NCBI GenBank assembly: GCA_002840405.1
Contig: PHAR01000003.1
Coordinates: 310,332-374,331, forward strand
Direction of reading: 5' to 3'
Origin: Deltaproteobacteria bacterium HGW-Deltaproteobacteria-8
GTDB lineage: Bacteria; Desulfobacterota; Desulfovibrionia; Desulfovibrionales; Desulfovibrionaceae
Length of the DNA stretch: 64,000 bases
Position numbers and translations under genes: made by a program. This document shows, in pieces, positions 44,344-53,860 of the stretch. Each line of letters opens with the position of its first letter. The stretch's first letter is position 1. The notes under the pieces were generated by a model, which was not told where the DNA came from, searched no databases, and was given only the letters and a program-made list of their open reading frames with translations.

Positions 44344-44697
44344 TTGCCCAGACGTACTTTTTTGAGCGCCAAGATCCACGGCGCCACCCTCACTTCGGCG
44401 AATCTGGACTACGAGGGCAGCATCTCCGTGGACACGGCCCTGCTCGAAGCGGTGGGAATCCTGCCCTTTGAGCGCATCGACGTCTACAACCTGGCCAACG
44501 GGGAGCGGCTGACCACCTACGCCATTCCCGGAGGACCCGGAGAAATCTGCCTGAACGGCGCGGCCGCCCACAAGGGCAAGGTCGGCCAGAAGGTTATATT
44601 AGCGACATACCTGGAGCTTGAACCCGAGGAAATACCCGGACACAGGCCCAGGGTGATACGTGTGGATGCCGCCAACAGGCCCGAGGCGGCCCGCTGA
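44344..44697 (+). CDS. panD: aspartate 1-decarboxylase
   Basis: The protein is 117 residues from TTG, which aligns with the usual family N-terminus (FLSAKIHGATLTSANLDYEGS). The self-cleavage site Gly-Ser in YEGSISVD generates the pyruvoyl cofactor. NGAAAHKGKVGQKVILATY is the conserved C-terminal half. It makes beta-alanine for PanC. Confidence 0.93.
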   Translation: MPRRTFLSAKIHGATLTSANLDYEGSISVDTALLEAVGILPFERIDVYNLANGERLTTYAIPGGPGEICLNGAAAHKGKVGQKVILATYLELEPEEIPGHRPRVIRVDAANRPEAAR

Positions 44698-44730
44698 TTC
44701 AAATCTTACCTGATATACTGGAGGACTTGC

Positions 44731-45900
44731 ATGATTTCACCGAAAAGCCGTTACATGTTCACGTCCGAGTCCGTGACCGAGGGACACCCGGACAAGGTGG
44801 CCGACGCCATCTCCGACGCCGTGCTCGACGCCCTCATCGGGCCTGACCCCACCTCGCGCGTGGCCTGCGAAACCTTGGTCACCACCGGCATGGCCTTCAT
44901 CGCCGGCGAGATCACCACCAAGGCCTATGCCGACCTGCCGACCATCGTGCGCGAGACCGTGAAGGAAATCGGCTACAACAGCTCCGAGATGGGCTACGAC
45001 TACGCCACCTGCGCGGTCATGTCCTCCATCGATAAGCAGAGCGCCGACATCGCCCAGGGCGTGGACCGCGTGAAGCCTGAGGACCAGGGCGCCGGCGACC
45101 AGGGCATGATGTTCGGGTTCGCCAGCAACGAAACCCCCACGCTGATGCCCGCGCCCATCTACTACGCGCACCAGCTCTCCCAGCGCCTGACCTACGTCCG
45201 CAAGCAGGGCATCCTGAAGTTCCTGCGCCCCGACGGCAAGACCCAGGTGGCCGTGGAATACGAAAAGGGCAAGCCCGTGCGCATCGACAACGTGGTCTGC
45301 TCCGCCCAGCACGACGAGAGCATCAATCACGCCGACCTGGTCGAGGCCATCAAGAAAGAGGTCATCTACCACACGCTGCCGCAGAACCTTATCGACGACA
45401 AGCTGAAGATCTACGTGAACCCCACCGGCCGCTTTGTCATCGGCGGACCCGTGGGCGACTGCGGCCTCACCGGCCGCAAGATCATCCAGGACACCTACGG
45501 CGGAGCCGGTGCCCACGGCGGCGGCGCGTTCTCCGGCAAGGATCCCTCCAAGGTGGACCGCTCGGGAGCGTACATGGCGCGCTATGTGGCCAAGAACATC
45601 GTGGCCGCAGGCCTGGGCGACATCGCCGAGGTCCAGATCGCCTACGCCATCGGCGTAGCCGAGCCCGTGTCCGTTGTCTGCACCACCCACGGCACCGGCA
45701 AGGTTGAAGACGATGTGCTGACCAAGGCCGTGCGCGAAGTGTTCGACCTCAGGCCCTACTTCATCCTGAAGCGCCTGAACCTGCGCCGCCCCATCTACAA
45801 GCTGACCACCAACTACGGCCACTTTGGCCGCGAGCTGCCCGAGTTCACCTGGGAAGCCACCGACGCCGCCGCCGACCTCAAGACGGCCTGCAAGATCTAA
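44731..45900 (+). CDS. metK: S-adenosylmethionine synthase
   Basis: The 389-residue protein starts [25 protein letters not shown] and has [12 protein letters not shown] and [19 protein letters not shown], the signature motifs. It makes SAM from methionine and ATP, the methyl donor for the many methyltransferases in the window. It is 33 nt after panD with GGAGG before the ATG. No SAM riboswitch fits in that gap. Confidence 0.96.
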   Translation: MISPKSRYMFTSESVTEGHPDKVADAISDAVLDALIGPDPTSRVACETLVTTGMAFIAGEITTKAYADLPTIVRETVKEIGYNSSEMGYDYATCAVMSSIDKQSADIAQGVDRVKPEDQGAGDQGMMFGFASNETPTLMPAPIYYAHQLSQRLTYVRKQGILKFLRPDGKTQVAVEYEKGKPVRIDNVVCSAQHDESINHADLVEAIKKEVIYHTLPQNLIDDKLKIYVNPTGRFVIGGPVGDCGLTGRKIIQDTYGGAGAHGGGAFSGKDPSKVDRSGAYMARYVAKNIVAAGLGDIAEVQIAYAIGVAEPVSVVCTTHGTGKVEDDVLTKAVREVFDLRPYFILKRLNLRRPIYKLTTNYGHFGRELPEFTWEATDAAADLKTACKI

Positions 45901-45914
45901 GAGAAGAGGGTTTG

Positions 45915-46000
45915 CCGGGGGAAATGATTTCCCCCGGACCCCCTCAGTACGCGAGCTGGCCGCTGCGACGTCTTCGTCGCGGCGGCCAGCTCGCTTTTGG
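45915..46000. terminator. tandem hairpins ending the panC-panD-metK operon
   Basis: First a 10-bp stem CCGGGGGAAA with a TGA loop (45915-45937), then a 20-bp stem (45951-45970 with 45975-45994, one G-U) followed by TTTT. The second fits a Rho-independent terminator for metK. Confidence 0.7.
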
Positions 46001-46047
46001 GGGGCAGGGCCGGGAGACGGGTTTCGTTTCAGTGGTCCCGCCAAAGG

Positions 46048-46165
46048 CGAAAGGGCTGTTTCAGGTTCCTCCTGAAACAGCCCTTTCGGCGCTATGGGGA
46101 TTCCAAAGGGCCTCAGGCCCTTTGGCCGCCGGAGGCAAGCCTCCTTGGCGGGGTCCAGGGGCGGC
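46048..46165. repeat. composite intergenic repeat, copy 3
   Basis: A perfect 18-bp stem (46048-46065/46071-46088), then GGCGCTATGGGGATTCC, CCAAAGGGCC with its mate (46103-46125), CCGCCGGAGG and CGGGGTCCAGGGGC. Nearly identical to copy 1 at 26510-26622, differing mainly by single bases and an insertion of CAAGCCTCCTTGG-like sequence. Confidence 0.7.
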
Positions 46166-46210
46166 GCCGCTGGTCTTTTCATTGCCCCCCACCTGCGCTA
46201 AACCAGCCCC

Positions 46211-47536
46211 ATGACGGCATCCGACATCCCGCTGAAAACGCCCCTCACCGCCCTGTACCGCAAGGTCGACCTGCACCTCTTGCCCTACCTGTTCCTGCTC
46301 TACGTGGTGGCCTACCTGGACCGCGTCAACGTGAGCTTTGCCGCGCCAAGTTTGAGCCTCGAGCTGGGCTTTTCGAGCTCCGTGTTCGGCCTGGGCGCGG
46401 GCATGTTCTTCGCGGGCTACGTGCTCTGCGAGGTGCCGAGCAACCTCATCCTGCGCCGGGTGGGCGCGCGGCTGTGGATCGCCCGGATCATGGTCACCTG
46501 GGGGATAACCGCCTGCGCCATGGCGCTTGTGCACGCGCCCTGGTCCTTCCACGTGTTGCGCTTCCTGCTCGGCGTGGCCGAGGCGGGCTTTCTGCCCGGC
46601 ATCATCTACTACCTGACCCTGTGGTACCCGGCGCCCAGGCGCGCCCGGGCCGTGGCCCTGTTCATGGCCGCAACCCCGGTGGCGGGCATCGTGGGCGGGC
46701 CTGTCTCCGGTTTGCTCCTGGAGATGCACGGCGCGCTCGGCCTGTCCGGCTGGCGCTGGCTGTTTTTGCTGGAGGGCGTTCCGGCTGTGCTGCTGGGCTT
46801 TTCCGTGTTGCGGTATCTGGCGGACGGCCCGGCCCACGCCCCCTGGCTCGACCCTGCCGAGCGGGAGGTGCTGGCTGCCGAGCTTGCGGCGGAGCACGCT
46901 GCGGGCGATGCTGCGGAGGGCGCGCCCCACGGCCTGTGGACCGTGCTGGTCACCCTGGCGCGCGACAGCCGCATCTGGCTGCTCAGCCTGGGCTATTTCG
47001 CGCTGTGCGTGGGCATGTACGGGCTGGTCATGTGGATGCCCACGCTCATCGGCGAGATCCTGGGGCCAGGTGCGAGTCCTGAGAAGGTCGGCCTGCTCTC
47101 GGCCATCCCCTACCTGGGCGGGGTCGTGGGCATGGTGCTCATCGGGCGGCACTCCGACCGCACAGGCGAGCGGCGCTGGCACACGGCCGGGCCGCTGTTC
47201 GTCAGCGCTGCGGGGTTCGTGCTGGCGCTCTGGCCGGGCGGCGCTGCATTGACCGGCCCATGGTGGAGCCTTGGCTGCTTCACCCTCGCCACCATCGGGC
47301 TGTGGGGCATGCTGGGGCCGTTCTGGACCATCCCCACGGGCTTTCTGTCCGGCGCTGCCGCTGCTGGCGGGGTGGCGCTCATCAACTCCGTGGGCAACTC
47401 CGGCGGCTTCGTCGGCCCGACGCTGGTGGGCTATGTGCGCGATGCCACGGGCAGCCACGTCATGAGCTTTTTGTCCATCGCCGTGGTCATGGTGCTGGGC
47501 GGGTGCTCGATTCTCTGGGTGACGCGTAGGCGCTGA
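46211..47536 (+). CDS. MFS transporter, anion:cation symporter type
   Basis: The 441-residue protein has 12 predicted helices in two bundles with a central loop rich in Ala and Glu. Motifs: YVVAYLDRVNVSFAAPSL in helix 1, LGVAEAGFLPGIIYYLTLWYP, and IGRHSDRTGERRWH in the helix 8-9 loop. This is the ACS/phthalate-tartrate permease pattern, so an organic anion is the likely substrate. It stands alone between the metK terminators and the leftward membrane gene. Confidence 0.85.
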   Translation: MTASDIPLKTPLTALYRKVDLHLLPYLFLLYVVAYLDRVNVSFAAPSLSLELGFSSSVFGLGAGMFFAGYVLCEVPSNLILRRVGARLWIARIMVTWGITACAMALVHAPWSFHVLRFLLGVAEAGFLPGIIYYLTLWYPAPRRARAVALFMAATPVAGIVGGPVSGLLLEMHGALGLSGWRWLFLLEGVPAVLLGFSVLRYLADGPAHAPWLDPAEREVLAAELAAEHAAGDAAEGAPHGLWTVLVTLARDSRIWLLSLGYFALCVGMYGLVMWMPTLIGEILGPGASPEKVGLLSAIPYLGGVVGMVLIGRHSDRTGERRWHTAGPLFVSAAGFVLALWPGGAALTGPWWSLGCFTLATIGLWGMLGPFWTIPTGFLSGAAAAGGVALINSVGNSGGFVGPTLVGYVRDATGSHVMSFLSIAVVMVLGGCSILWVTRRR

Positions 47537-47773
47537 TCGCAAGATTTCCAGCCAAAAACGTCGACGGGGCGGGGAGTGTGCACTCCTTGTCCCGTGTTGC
47601 GTTGAATTATTGCTCGTGATGAGGATTCTGCCTGTCAGTATGGGGGCAAGCTTAAACATACCCATGACACTGGGTTGTGGCGGATGGCAACAGGTTGCCC
47701 CTGGTCGTGGTGCCTCTGCTGGGGATCCCTGCTCCTGGGGCCCCAGCCTCACAAGCACACCGTAAAATATCCC

Positions 47774-49057
47774 TTATTTGTCCAACCTCGTCCGGGTTTG
47801 ACCCAGAAGGCTGGCTCCCAGAGCAGTCACCCATATTAGAATCGGATACTCCACTGGGAAGACGAAACGTTTATCCAGGGTAATCAACAGCAGGTAGGGC
47901 AGGACACTTAAGGCTGTCCCAATTACCACGATGGCCAGGAACCGGCCCTGCCAGGCGCCTGTTCTTTTGGCGTGGGCCAAGCCCAGAGCCATGAGCACGA
48001 CGGTGAGAGCGTAGAAAAAAGGTTGGGAGTCGTATGTCTTTCTGAGCAGGAGGCTGAGGTACTCCGGCCAGCGCTTGCCCAGTAGGGTCAGGCCCATCTT
48101 AAGGGCAAGCAAGTCTGCTGAATCCCCGCCGTTTCCGTTGAGGAGGATCTCCTCGTTGCACAAGGGCAGTACTGCCTCGTAGAAAAGTCGATGAATGCTT
48201 GTGGGGATGTGTGAGGCGGTTTTGTCCCATTTTTGTCGGGTGTAGCCTTTTACGTCGGCTAGCCGGATCGCTTTCTGGAAGACTCTGCGCTGGCCTTCAT
48301 CGCTAAACAGGGCAGAGTCTTCCGGGTGGGCCACGTATATCATGTTTGCCAAAATATGGCTGCCAACCGTGGAGGCTATGTGGGGATCGCCAGTGAGCAT
48401 CACCCGCACATGGTTTTGAGTTGTGTTGGCCGCAACGAGAGAGAGTACGAGGAGCACTAGCGCTTTGGCATGAATAAGGCGCCGATGTCGCGCAAAACCC
48501 CAGAGTTGGACCAGCCCGGAAAAGGCAACGAGGGGAAGCATGTGTGGGCGGTGAATAACGAGCAGGGCGCTGAGCAGGGCCAAACACAGGGCGCGCCAGA
48601 TTCCTGGGGCAAGGTAATATTGCAGGTTGAGCACCCAAAAAAGGATGACCCCGGCGTAGGTTAGGGGCTCGGTGAGAATGTTTCCAGCAAACGCCACGCC
48701 TGGCAAGGCTATCAGCAAGTATAGCAGATGATACCAGGTTTTGCCCAGGCTGAGGAGGCGCCCGACTCGAAAAGCGAAAAAGGCGGCGGCGGCGGCTATG
48801 CATGCGCCCTGGAACCGAGCGACCCAGGCGAGAGTGCTATCCGGCGGCGTTGTGAGGCGGAAGAGGTCCAAAAGCAGTGGGTAGAGGATGCCACGTTCTG
48901 GACTGAACCTCAGATAGGATGCTGTGTCTGGCTGGATGTCGGGGGAGACGGAGCAAAGGGCCAGGGTGGTTGCCACGGAAAATGTCGTGATCAGGAGAAG
49001 GGGGGTGGGAGTGTTCTTGATCCATGTCACTGGAACGTATCCTTCAGTTGCGGCCAT
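47774..49057 (-). CDS. polytopic membrane protein, possible GT-C transferase
   Basis: The protein is 427 residues from the ATG; a GTG six codons earlier is possible. It has about ten hydrophobic helices, with a first loop DIQPDTASYLRFSPERGILYP reminiscent of the acidic loop of GT-C glycosyltransferases. A soluble segment (residues about 215-310) and a C-terminal bundle follow. It is visibly richer in A and T than its flanks, which suggests recent acquisition. It is isolated from other glycan genes. Confidence 0.6.
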   Translation of the reverse strand: MAATEGYVPVTWIKNTPTPLLLITTFSVATTLALCSVSPDIQPDTASYLRFSPERGILYPLLLDLFRLTTPPDSTLAWVARFQGACIAAAAAFFAFRVGRLLSLGKTWYHLLYLLIALPGVAFAGNILTEPLTYAGVILFWVLNLQYYLAPGIWRALCLALLSALLVIHRPHMLPLVAFSGLVQLWGFARHRRLIHAKALVLLVLSLVAANTTQNHVRVMLTGDPHIASTVGSHILANMIYVAHPEDSALFSDEGQRRVFQKAIRLADVKGYTRQKWDKTASHIPTSIHRLFYEAVLPLCNEEILLNGNGGDSADLLALKMGLTLLGKRWPEYLSLLLRKTYDSQPFFYALTVVLMALGLAHAKRTGAWQGRFLAIVVIGTALSVLPYLLLITLDKRFVFPVEYPILIWVTALGASLLGQTRTRLDK

Positions 49058-49281
49058 CTTTTTTGCGCGCCCCACCTAACCACTATCCGAGATCTTTTTG
49101 GGCCCATCCCTGTCCTTGCATGCGCACTGGGAGTTTCTTCGTCTTGTCCTCGGTGTGCGAACGTATGGGCCGCATCGCAGCCCATGCGGCAAGGCAAGGT
49201 TCTGGATGCCCACGCAATCTTGACTTTTATTTGTGCCATGCCGTGCTTCAAATGGAAAGCGTTTCCTTTGACGGCCGTGGT

Positions 49282-49306
49282 GCGGGGGAGGCAGCGCCTC
49301 CCCCGC
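49282..49306 (-). terminator. hairpin downstream of trpA
   Basis: An 11-bp perfect stem GCGGGGGAGGC with a three-base loop begins a few nt after the trpA stop. There is no T tract on the minus strand, so it is either a weak terminator or an mRNA 3'-end stabiliser. Confidence 0.45.
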
Positions 49307-49312
49307 TTCTCT

Positions 49313-50092
49313 CTACTTCCACACCTGCATGAAGCCCTTGCTGTCGCCGCCCGCGTCGATGTGCCGGATGAGCGCGCTTCCGAACACGGCGGCGTCCACC
49401 AGCCCGTCCAGGGCCTTCAGCTGGTCCGGGTGCTTGAGCCCGAAGCCCAGGGCCACGGGGATGCTGAAGGCGGCCTTGGCCTGGGCCAGCCCGGCGCGGA
49501 TGGTCGCGGGCAGCCCGGTGTCGAAGCCCGACTGCACGCCCGTGGTGCCCAGCACGGACACGAAGTAGGCGAAGCCCCGGCCGTCCTTGGCATAGAGGTC
49601 CATGCGCACCGGCGTTGTGTTCAGGCCGACGAGGGGGATCAGCACCAGGCCCTGCGGGTCAAAGGCCGTGCGGATGGGGCCGGATTCCTCGAAGGGCACG
49701 TCGGCCAGGATGATGCCGTGCACCCCGGCCGAGGAGGCGTCGCGTGCGAAGCGGTCAAGGCCGTACTGCAGCACCGGGTTCAGGTAGCCCATGAGCACCA
49801 GCCCGGCCTTGTAGCGGCCCTTGCGCGAGGCCAGCTCGCCCAGGATCCAGGCGAGGTTCACGCCCGCGTCCAGGCACTTGAGCGAGGCGTGCTCGACCAC
49901 GGGCCCGTCGGCCACGGGGTCGGAGAAGGGCATGCCGATCTCGATGATGTCGGCCCCGGCCTCGTCCAGCTGGTCGATCTCGGCCCAGAAGCGGGCCTTG
50001 TCCGGGTAGCCCGCGGGCAGGAAGGGGATCAGGCCCAGGCGGCCCTTGGCCCGGGCGTCACTGATGCGTTTGGTCAGGATATTGGTGCTCAC
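49313..50092 (-). CDS. trpA: tryptophan synthase alpha subunit
   Basis: The protein is 259 residues from GTG with GGGGG five nt upstream. It has IPFLPAGYPD, the catalytic Glu in ADIIEIGMPFSDPVADGP, the catalytic Asp in IILADVPFEES, and VALGFGLKHPDQ. It cleaves indole-glycerol phosphate to indole, channelled to TrpB. Last gene of the operon. Confidence 0.95.
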   Translation of the reverse strand: MSTNILTKRISDARAKGRLGLIPFLPAGYPDKARFWAEIDQLDEAGADIIEIGMPFSDPVADGPVVEHASLKCLDAGVNLAWILGELASRKGRYKAGLVLMGYLNPVLQYGLDRFARDASSAGVHGIILADVPFEESGPIRTAFDPQGLVLIPLVGLNTTPVRMDLYAKDGRGFAYFVSVLGTTGVQSGFDTGLPATIRAGLAQAKAAFSIPVALGFGLKHPDQLKALDGLVDAAVFGSALIRHIDAGGDSKGFMQVWK

Positions 50093-50101
50093 GTGCGCCC
50101 C

Positions 50102-51280
50102 CTAGGCCTTGCCGGCGAGGTAGTCGTTGACGATGTCCAGGTCCTTGTCGCCCCGGCCGGACAGGCAGACCACGACATCGCTGCCGGGCTGCATGTCCTT
50201 GGCGTTTTTCAGCACCCAGCCCAGCGCGTGGGAGCTCTCCAGCGCGGGCATGATGCCCTCGTTGCGCGACAGGGTCACAAAGGCGTCGAGCGCCACGTCG
50301 TCGGTGACGGACACGTACTGCGCCCGGCCCGAGGCCTGGTAGGCGGCGTGCTCCGGGCCCACGCCGGGATAGTCCAGCCCCGGCGCGATGGAGTGCGAGG
50401 GCAGGATCTGGCCCTCGGGCGTCTGGATGAGCTGGGTGTGCATGCCGTGCAGCACGCCAGGCGAACCAGCAAGGGAGAGCGGGGCCGAGTGCCAGTCGCC
50501 GGGCTTGCCCGAGCCTGCGGCCTCCACGCCGATGAGCTTGACGGAGGCGTCGGGCACGAACTCGTGGAACGCGCCGATGGCGTTGCTGCCGCCGCCCACG
50601 CAGGCCACCACGTAGTCGGGCAGCTTCCCGGCCTGGTCGAGCATCTGTATGCGCGCCTCGCGGCTGATCACGGCCTGCAGCTCGCGCACCAAGAGCGGGA
50701 AGGGGTGCGGCCCGGCAGCCGTGCCGAAGCAGTAGTGGGTGGTCTCCTGCTCGGCTATCCAGGCGCGCAGGGCGGCGTTGATGGCGTCCTTCAGGGTTTT
50801 GGTCCCGGACTCCACGGGCACCACTTCCGCGCCGAAGAGCTTCATGCGGCGCACGTTGAGGCTTTGGCGCTCCACGTCCAACGCGCCCATGTAGATGACG
50901 CACTGAAGCCCGAAGCGCGCGGCGGCCAGGGCTGTGGCCACGCCGTGCTGGCCCGCGCCGGTCTCGGCCAAAAGCTTCGTCTTGCCGAGCTTCTTGGTCA
51001 AAAGCGCCTGGCCGATGGTGTTGTTGACCTTGTGCGCGCCGCCGTGGGCCAGGTCCTCGCGTTTGAGCCAGAGCTTGACGCCCAAATCGCGGGACAGGTT
51101 GGGGCAGAAGGTGAGGGCCGTGGGCCGGCCCACGAAGTGTCTGAGCTCGCTTGCGAGCTCGTCCTGGAACTCCTTGGAGGGCAGGATGCGTTCCATGGCC
51201 TCCTCCAGCTCCAGGAGCGGGGGCATGAGCAGCTCGGGCACGAACTGCCCGCCGAATGCGCCGAAATAACCTTTCTTCAC
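50102..51280 (-). CDS. trpB: tryptophan synthase beta subunit
   Basis: The 392-residue protein has YFGAFGGQFVPELL at the start, the PLP lysine in LAHGGAHKVNNTIGQALL, ETGAGQHGVATA and the phosphate loop CVGGGSNAIGAFHEF. It condenses indole with serine. ATGA overlap with trpF. Confidence 0.96.
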   Translation of the reverse strand: MKKGYFGAFGGQFVPELLMPPLLELEEAMERILPSKEFQDELASELRHFVGRPTALTFCPNLSRDLGVKLWLKREDLAHGGAHKVNNTIGQALLTKKLGKTKLLAETGAGQHGVATALAAARFGLQCVIYMGALDVERQSLNVRRMKLFGAEVVPVESGTKTLKDAINAALRAWIAEQETTHYCFGTAAGPHPFPLLVRELQAVISREARIQMLDQAGKLPDYVVACVGGGSNAIGAFHEFVPDASVKLIGVEAAGSGKPGDWHSAPLSLAGSPGVLHGMHTQLIQTPEGQILPSHSIAPGLDYPGVGPEHAAYQASGRAQYVSVTDDVALDAFVTLSRNEGIMPALESSHALGWVLKNAKDMQPGSDVVVCLSGRGDKDLDIVNDYLAGKA

Positions 51281-51999
51281 GGGGTCACCCCTTGCGTTTG
51301 AGCCGCGCCGGTCGCCTTGATTGCAGCAAAGGCCGCGCGCAGCAGTGTTTCGTCCTTGAGGCCGGGTGTTTTTTCCACGCCCGAGTTGAGGTCCACGCCG
51401 TCCGGCCCCTTGCCTTGAGAAGGGAGGCCAAGCGAGCGGTACCGGGAAATCAGGCCGGGGAGGTTCTCGGGATTGAGGCCCCCGGCCAGAAGCCAGGGTC
51501 GCGGGAACTTGGCGCCAGCCAGGATCTCCGCAGCCTTGTTTTCGATGCCCCGGCCGTGCCCGCCGCCGCCTGAGCCCGCGTCCACGAGCATCATGCCGCA
51601 GTAGGGCGCGTAGCGGTCCAGCTCGGCCTGGAAGGACTCGAGGCTCGACGCCTTCTCCGGCCAGAAGACCTTGATGATGCGCGAAGGCCCCATGCGCTCG
51701 GCCAGGACCGCGCAGAAGGACTCGGTCTGGCCGCCGTGGAGCTGCGCCAGGTCCAGCCGCCCGGCGGCCATGAGGCCAAGCGCCTCCATGGGCTTCTGGT
51801 CCACGAACAGGCCGACCTTGCGCACGCCCGGCAGCCCCATGCGCGGGAAGTCGAGCCTCGCCGGGAACTCCGGCGTGGTGTTGCGCGGGCTGCCCGGATG
51901 GAAGATGAAGCCCAGCAGGTCCGCGCCCAGCTCTGCGCAGAGCAGGGCGTCCTCTTCGCGGGTCAGGCCGCAGACCTTGACCAGCATTCCGTTCGTCAT
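51277..51999 (-). CDS. trpF: phosphoribosylanthranilate isomerase
   Basis: The protein is 240 residues from the ATG overlapping the trpC stop, with AGGAG upstream. LVKVCGLTREEDA carries the catalytic Cys, LLGFIFHPGSPRN follows, and the catalytic Asp is in MLVDAGSGGGGHG. It isomerises PRA to CdRP. Confidence 0.94.
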   Translation of the reverse strand: MTNGMLVKVCGLTREEDALLCAELGADLLGFIFHPGSPRNTTPEFPARLDFPRMGLPGVRKVGLFVDQKPMEALGLMAAGRLDLAQLHGGQTESFCAVLAERMGPSRIIKVFWPEKASSLESFQAELDRYAPYCGMMLVDAGSGGGGHGRGIENKAAEILAGAKFPRPWLLAGGLNPENLPGLISRYRSLGLPSQGKGPDGVDLNSGVEKTPGLKDETLLRAAFAAIKATGAAQTQGVTP

Positions 52000-52805
52000 C
52001 GAGTGCTCCTTGTTTTGGCCACGGAGGCGAGTTTTTTTAGCGCCGCGCCTGGATCGGCCTGGCACATGAGCGAGGTGCCGATGAGCACGGCGTCAAAGCC
52101 CAGGTCGGCCATCTCTGCAAGTTGTTCCGGCGCGTCCAGGCCAGAGGCGCTGATCCACAGCTCGCCTTCCCCCTTGCGCGTGGCCAAACGGCGCGAGACG
52201 CCCAGGTCCGTGGCGAGCGTGTCCAGGTCGCGGTTGTTGACCTGGATGATCTCGGCCCCGGCCGCGCGGGCTACCTCAAGGTCGGCCTCGTCGAAGACCT
52301 CGCACACGGCCTCCAGCCCGTACAGGCGGCAGGCGTCGAGCATCTCGCGCACCGCACCCGCGCCGCCCAGCATGCGCATGATGAGCAAGAGCGCCGAGGC
52401 CGGGGTGGCGGCGGTCTCCACCACCTGCAGCGGGTCCAGCAGGAAGTCCTTGCGCAGCATGGGCCTGCCAGCAAAGGCCATCTGCGTGAGGAAGCGCAGG
52501 TCGCCCTGGAAGTGCGCGGCTTCCGTGAGCACGGAGAAGCAGGCGGCCCCGTTCTCGGCATACATGCGGGCCACGTCCGCAGGCGTCAGGTCCAGGTTGA
52601 TGACCCCGCGCGAGGGCGAGGCGCGCTTGTACTCGGCAATGACCGCTGGTGCTCCGGCTGCGCGCAGGGCTGCGGCAAAGCCCGGCCGCGCGTTGATCTC
52701 CGAGAAGTTCCAGGGCGCGGGCAGCTGGCCTTCCTCGGCCAGCCTGCGCAGGTGCGCGATGGACCCGGCCTGGGCGGCCCGGAAGCGGTCGAGCATGTTG
52801 CTCAC
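51996..52805 (-). CDS. trpC: indole-3-glycerol phosphate synthase
   Basis: The 269-residue protein has VIAEYKRASPSRG, the catalytic Lys in MLRKDFLLDPLQV, IIQVNNRDLDTL, and the phosphate-binding end ASGLDAPEQL and AVLIGTSLM. ATGA overlaps link it to trpD and trpF. Confidence 0.95.
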   Translation of the reverse strand: MSNMLDRFRAAQAGSIAHLRRLAEEGQLPAPWNFSEINARPGFAAALRAAGAPAVIAEYKRASPSRGVINLDLTPADVARMYAENGAACFSVLTEAAHFQGDLRFLTQMAFAGRPMLRKDFLLDPLQVVETAATPASALLLIMRMLGGAGAVREMLDACRLYGLEAVCEVFDEADLEVARAAGAEIIQVNNRDLDTLATDLGVSRRLATRKGEGELWISASGLDAPEQLAEMADLGFDAVLIGTSLMCQADPGAALKKLASVAKTRSTR

Positions 52806-53845
52806 CGGCGGTCCTCCCCGGCGAACCGGCTTGCCGCGCCGTCGGCCACGGCCTGCCTGGCCTCGCGCAGGCAGTCGGCCAGGGCCTTGCCGGTGGCGAG
52901 GTGCAGGGCCGCGCCCAGGTTCAGCGCGGTCATGTCCTGCATGGCGGCATTGGCCTTGCCCGTGAGCACGTCCCGGATGGCCGAGAGTGCGGCGGCCTTG
53001 TCGGCCACGCGGACCTCGTCCGGGTCGTGGGCCGGGATGCCGTATTCGCGCGGGTCAATGTTGAGCGGGGTGATCTTGCCCCGGTCCAGGGCAAAGCCCA
53101 CTGCCGGGCCAAAGGGCGTCAGCTCGTCAAAGCCGCCCTTGCCGACCTCCTCGCCATACCCGACCGTGCCGTGGATGACGAAGGCCGTCAGGTCCGGCGC
53201 GGTGAGGGCCAGGGTGTCGGCCATGAGCTCGAGCGCGCGCTCCTGGCCCACGCCCAAGAGCTGGTGCGAGGGCCGGGCTGGGTTCAAAAGCGGCCCCATG
53301 AGGTTGAACAGGGTGCGCACGCCCATTTCCCGGCGCACGGGCGCGATGTGCGCAAAGGCCGGGTGGTAGTTCGGCGCGAAGAGGAACACGAAGCCCGTCT
53401 TGGCCAGCTCGGCCTTCACCTCGTCCGGACCGGTGTCGAGCCGGATGCCCAGGCCTTCCAGCGCGTCGGCGCTGCCCGAGGACGAGGACACGGCGCGGTT
53501 GCCGTGCTTGACCACCCGGTGGCCCAGGGCCGCCAGGTACAGCGACACAGCCGTGGAGCAGTTGAAGCTGTTGGAGAGGTCGCCGCCGGTGCCCACGATG
53601 TCGAGGATGGGCCGGTCCTGGGGCAGGCCGGTGACCAGCCGGGACCGTTCCAGGCCTGCGCGGGCGGCCGCCGCCAGTTCCAGGGCCGTTTCGCCCTTGG
53701 CCCGCAGGCCCATGAGCAGGGCTCCGGCCTGGGCAGGGGAGAGGTCGCCCTCGAAGAGTTCGCGGAAGGCGAAGGCCGCCTGCTCCGGGGTCAGGTCGAC
53801 GCCGTTGCCCAGGGCGTCCAGGATGTCGCGCATGGAGTAGCTCAT
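52802..53845 (-). CDS. trpD: anthranilate phosphoribosyltransferase
   Basis: The 347-residue protein has the PRPP loop VGTGGDLSNSFNCST, KHGNRAVSSSSGSAD and FAPNYHPAFAHIAPVRREMG. It transfers phosphoribosyl to anthranilate. It starts 15 nt after trpG with GGGGGGA upstream of the ATG. Confidence 0.95.
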   Translation of the reverse strand: MSYSMRDILDALGNGVDLTPEQAAFAFRELFEGDLSPAQAGALLMGLRAKGETALELAAAARAGLERSRLVTGLPQDRPILDIVGTGGDLSNSFNCSTAVSLYLAALGHRVVKHGNRAVSSSSGSADALEGLGIRLDTGPDEVKAELAKTGFVFLFAPNYHPAFAHIAPVRREMGVRTLFNLMGPLLNPARPSHQLLGVGQERALELMADTLALTAPDLTAFVIHGTVGYGEEVGKGGFDELTPFGPAVGFALDRGKITPLNIDPREYGIPAHDPDEVRVADKAAALSAIRDVLTGKANAAMQDMTALNLGAALHLATGKALADCLREARQAVADGAASRFAGEDRR

Positions 53846-53860
53846 CTCGTCCCCCCGGCC

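Noticed and set aside
44698..44730. possible SAM riboswitch before metK
   Set aside because: Only 33 nt separate panD and metK, too short for any known SAM aptamer.
48728..51301. 857-codon open frame on the plus strand
   Set aside because: Antisense to trpA and trpB, which have clear catalytic motifs.
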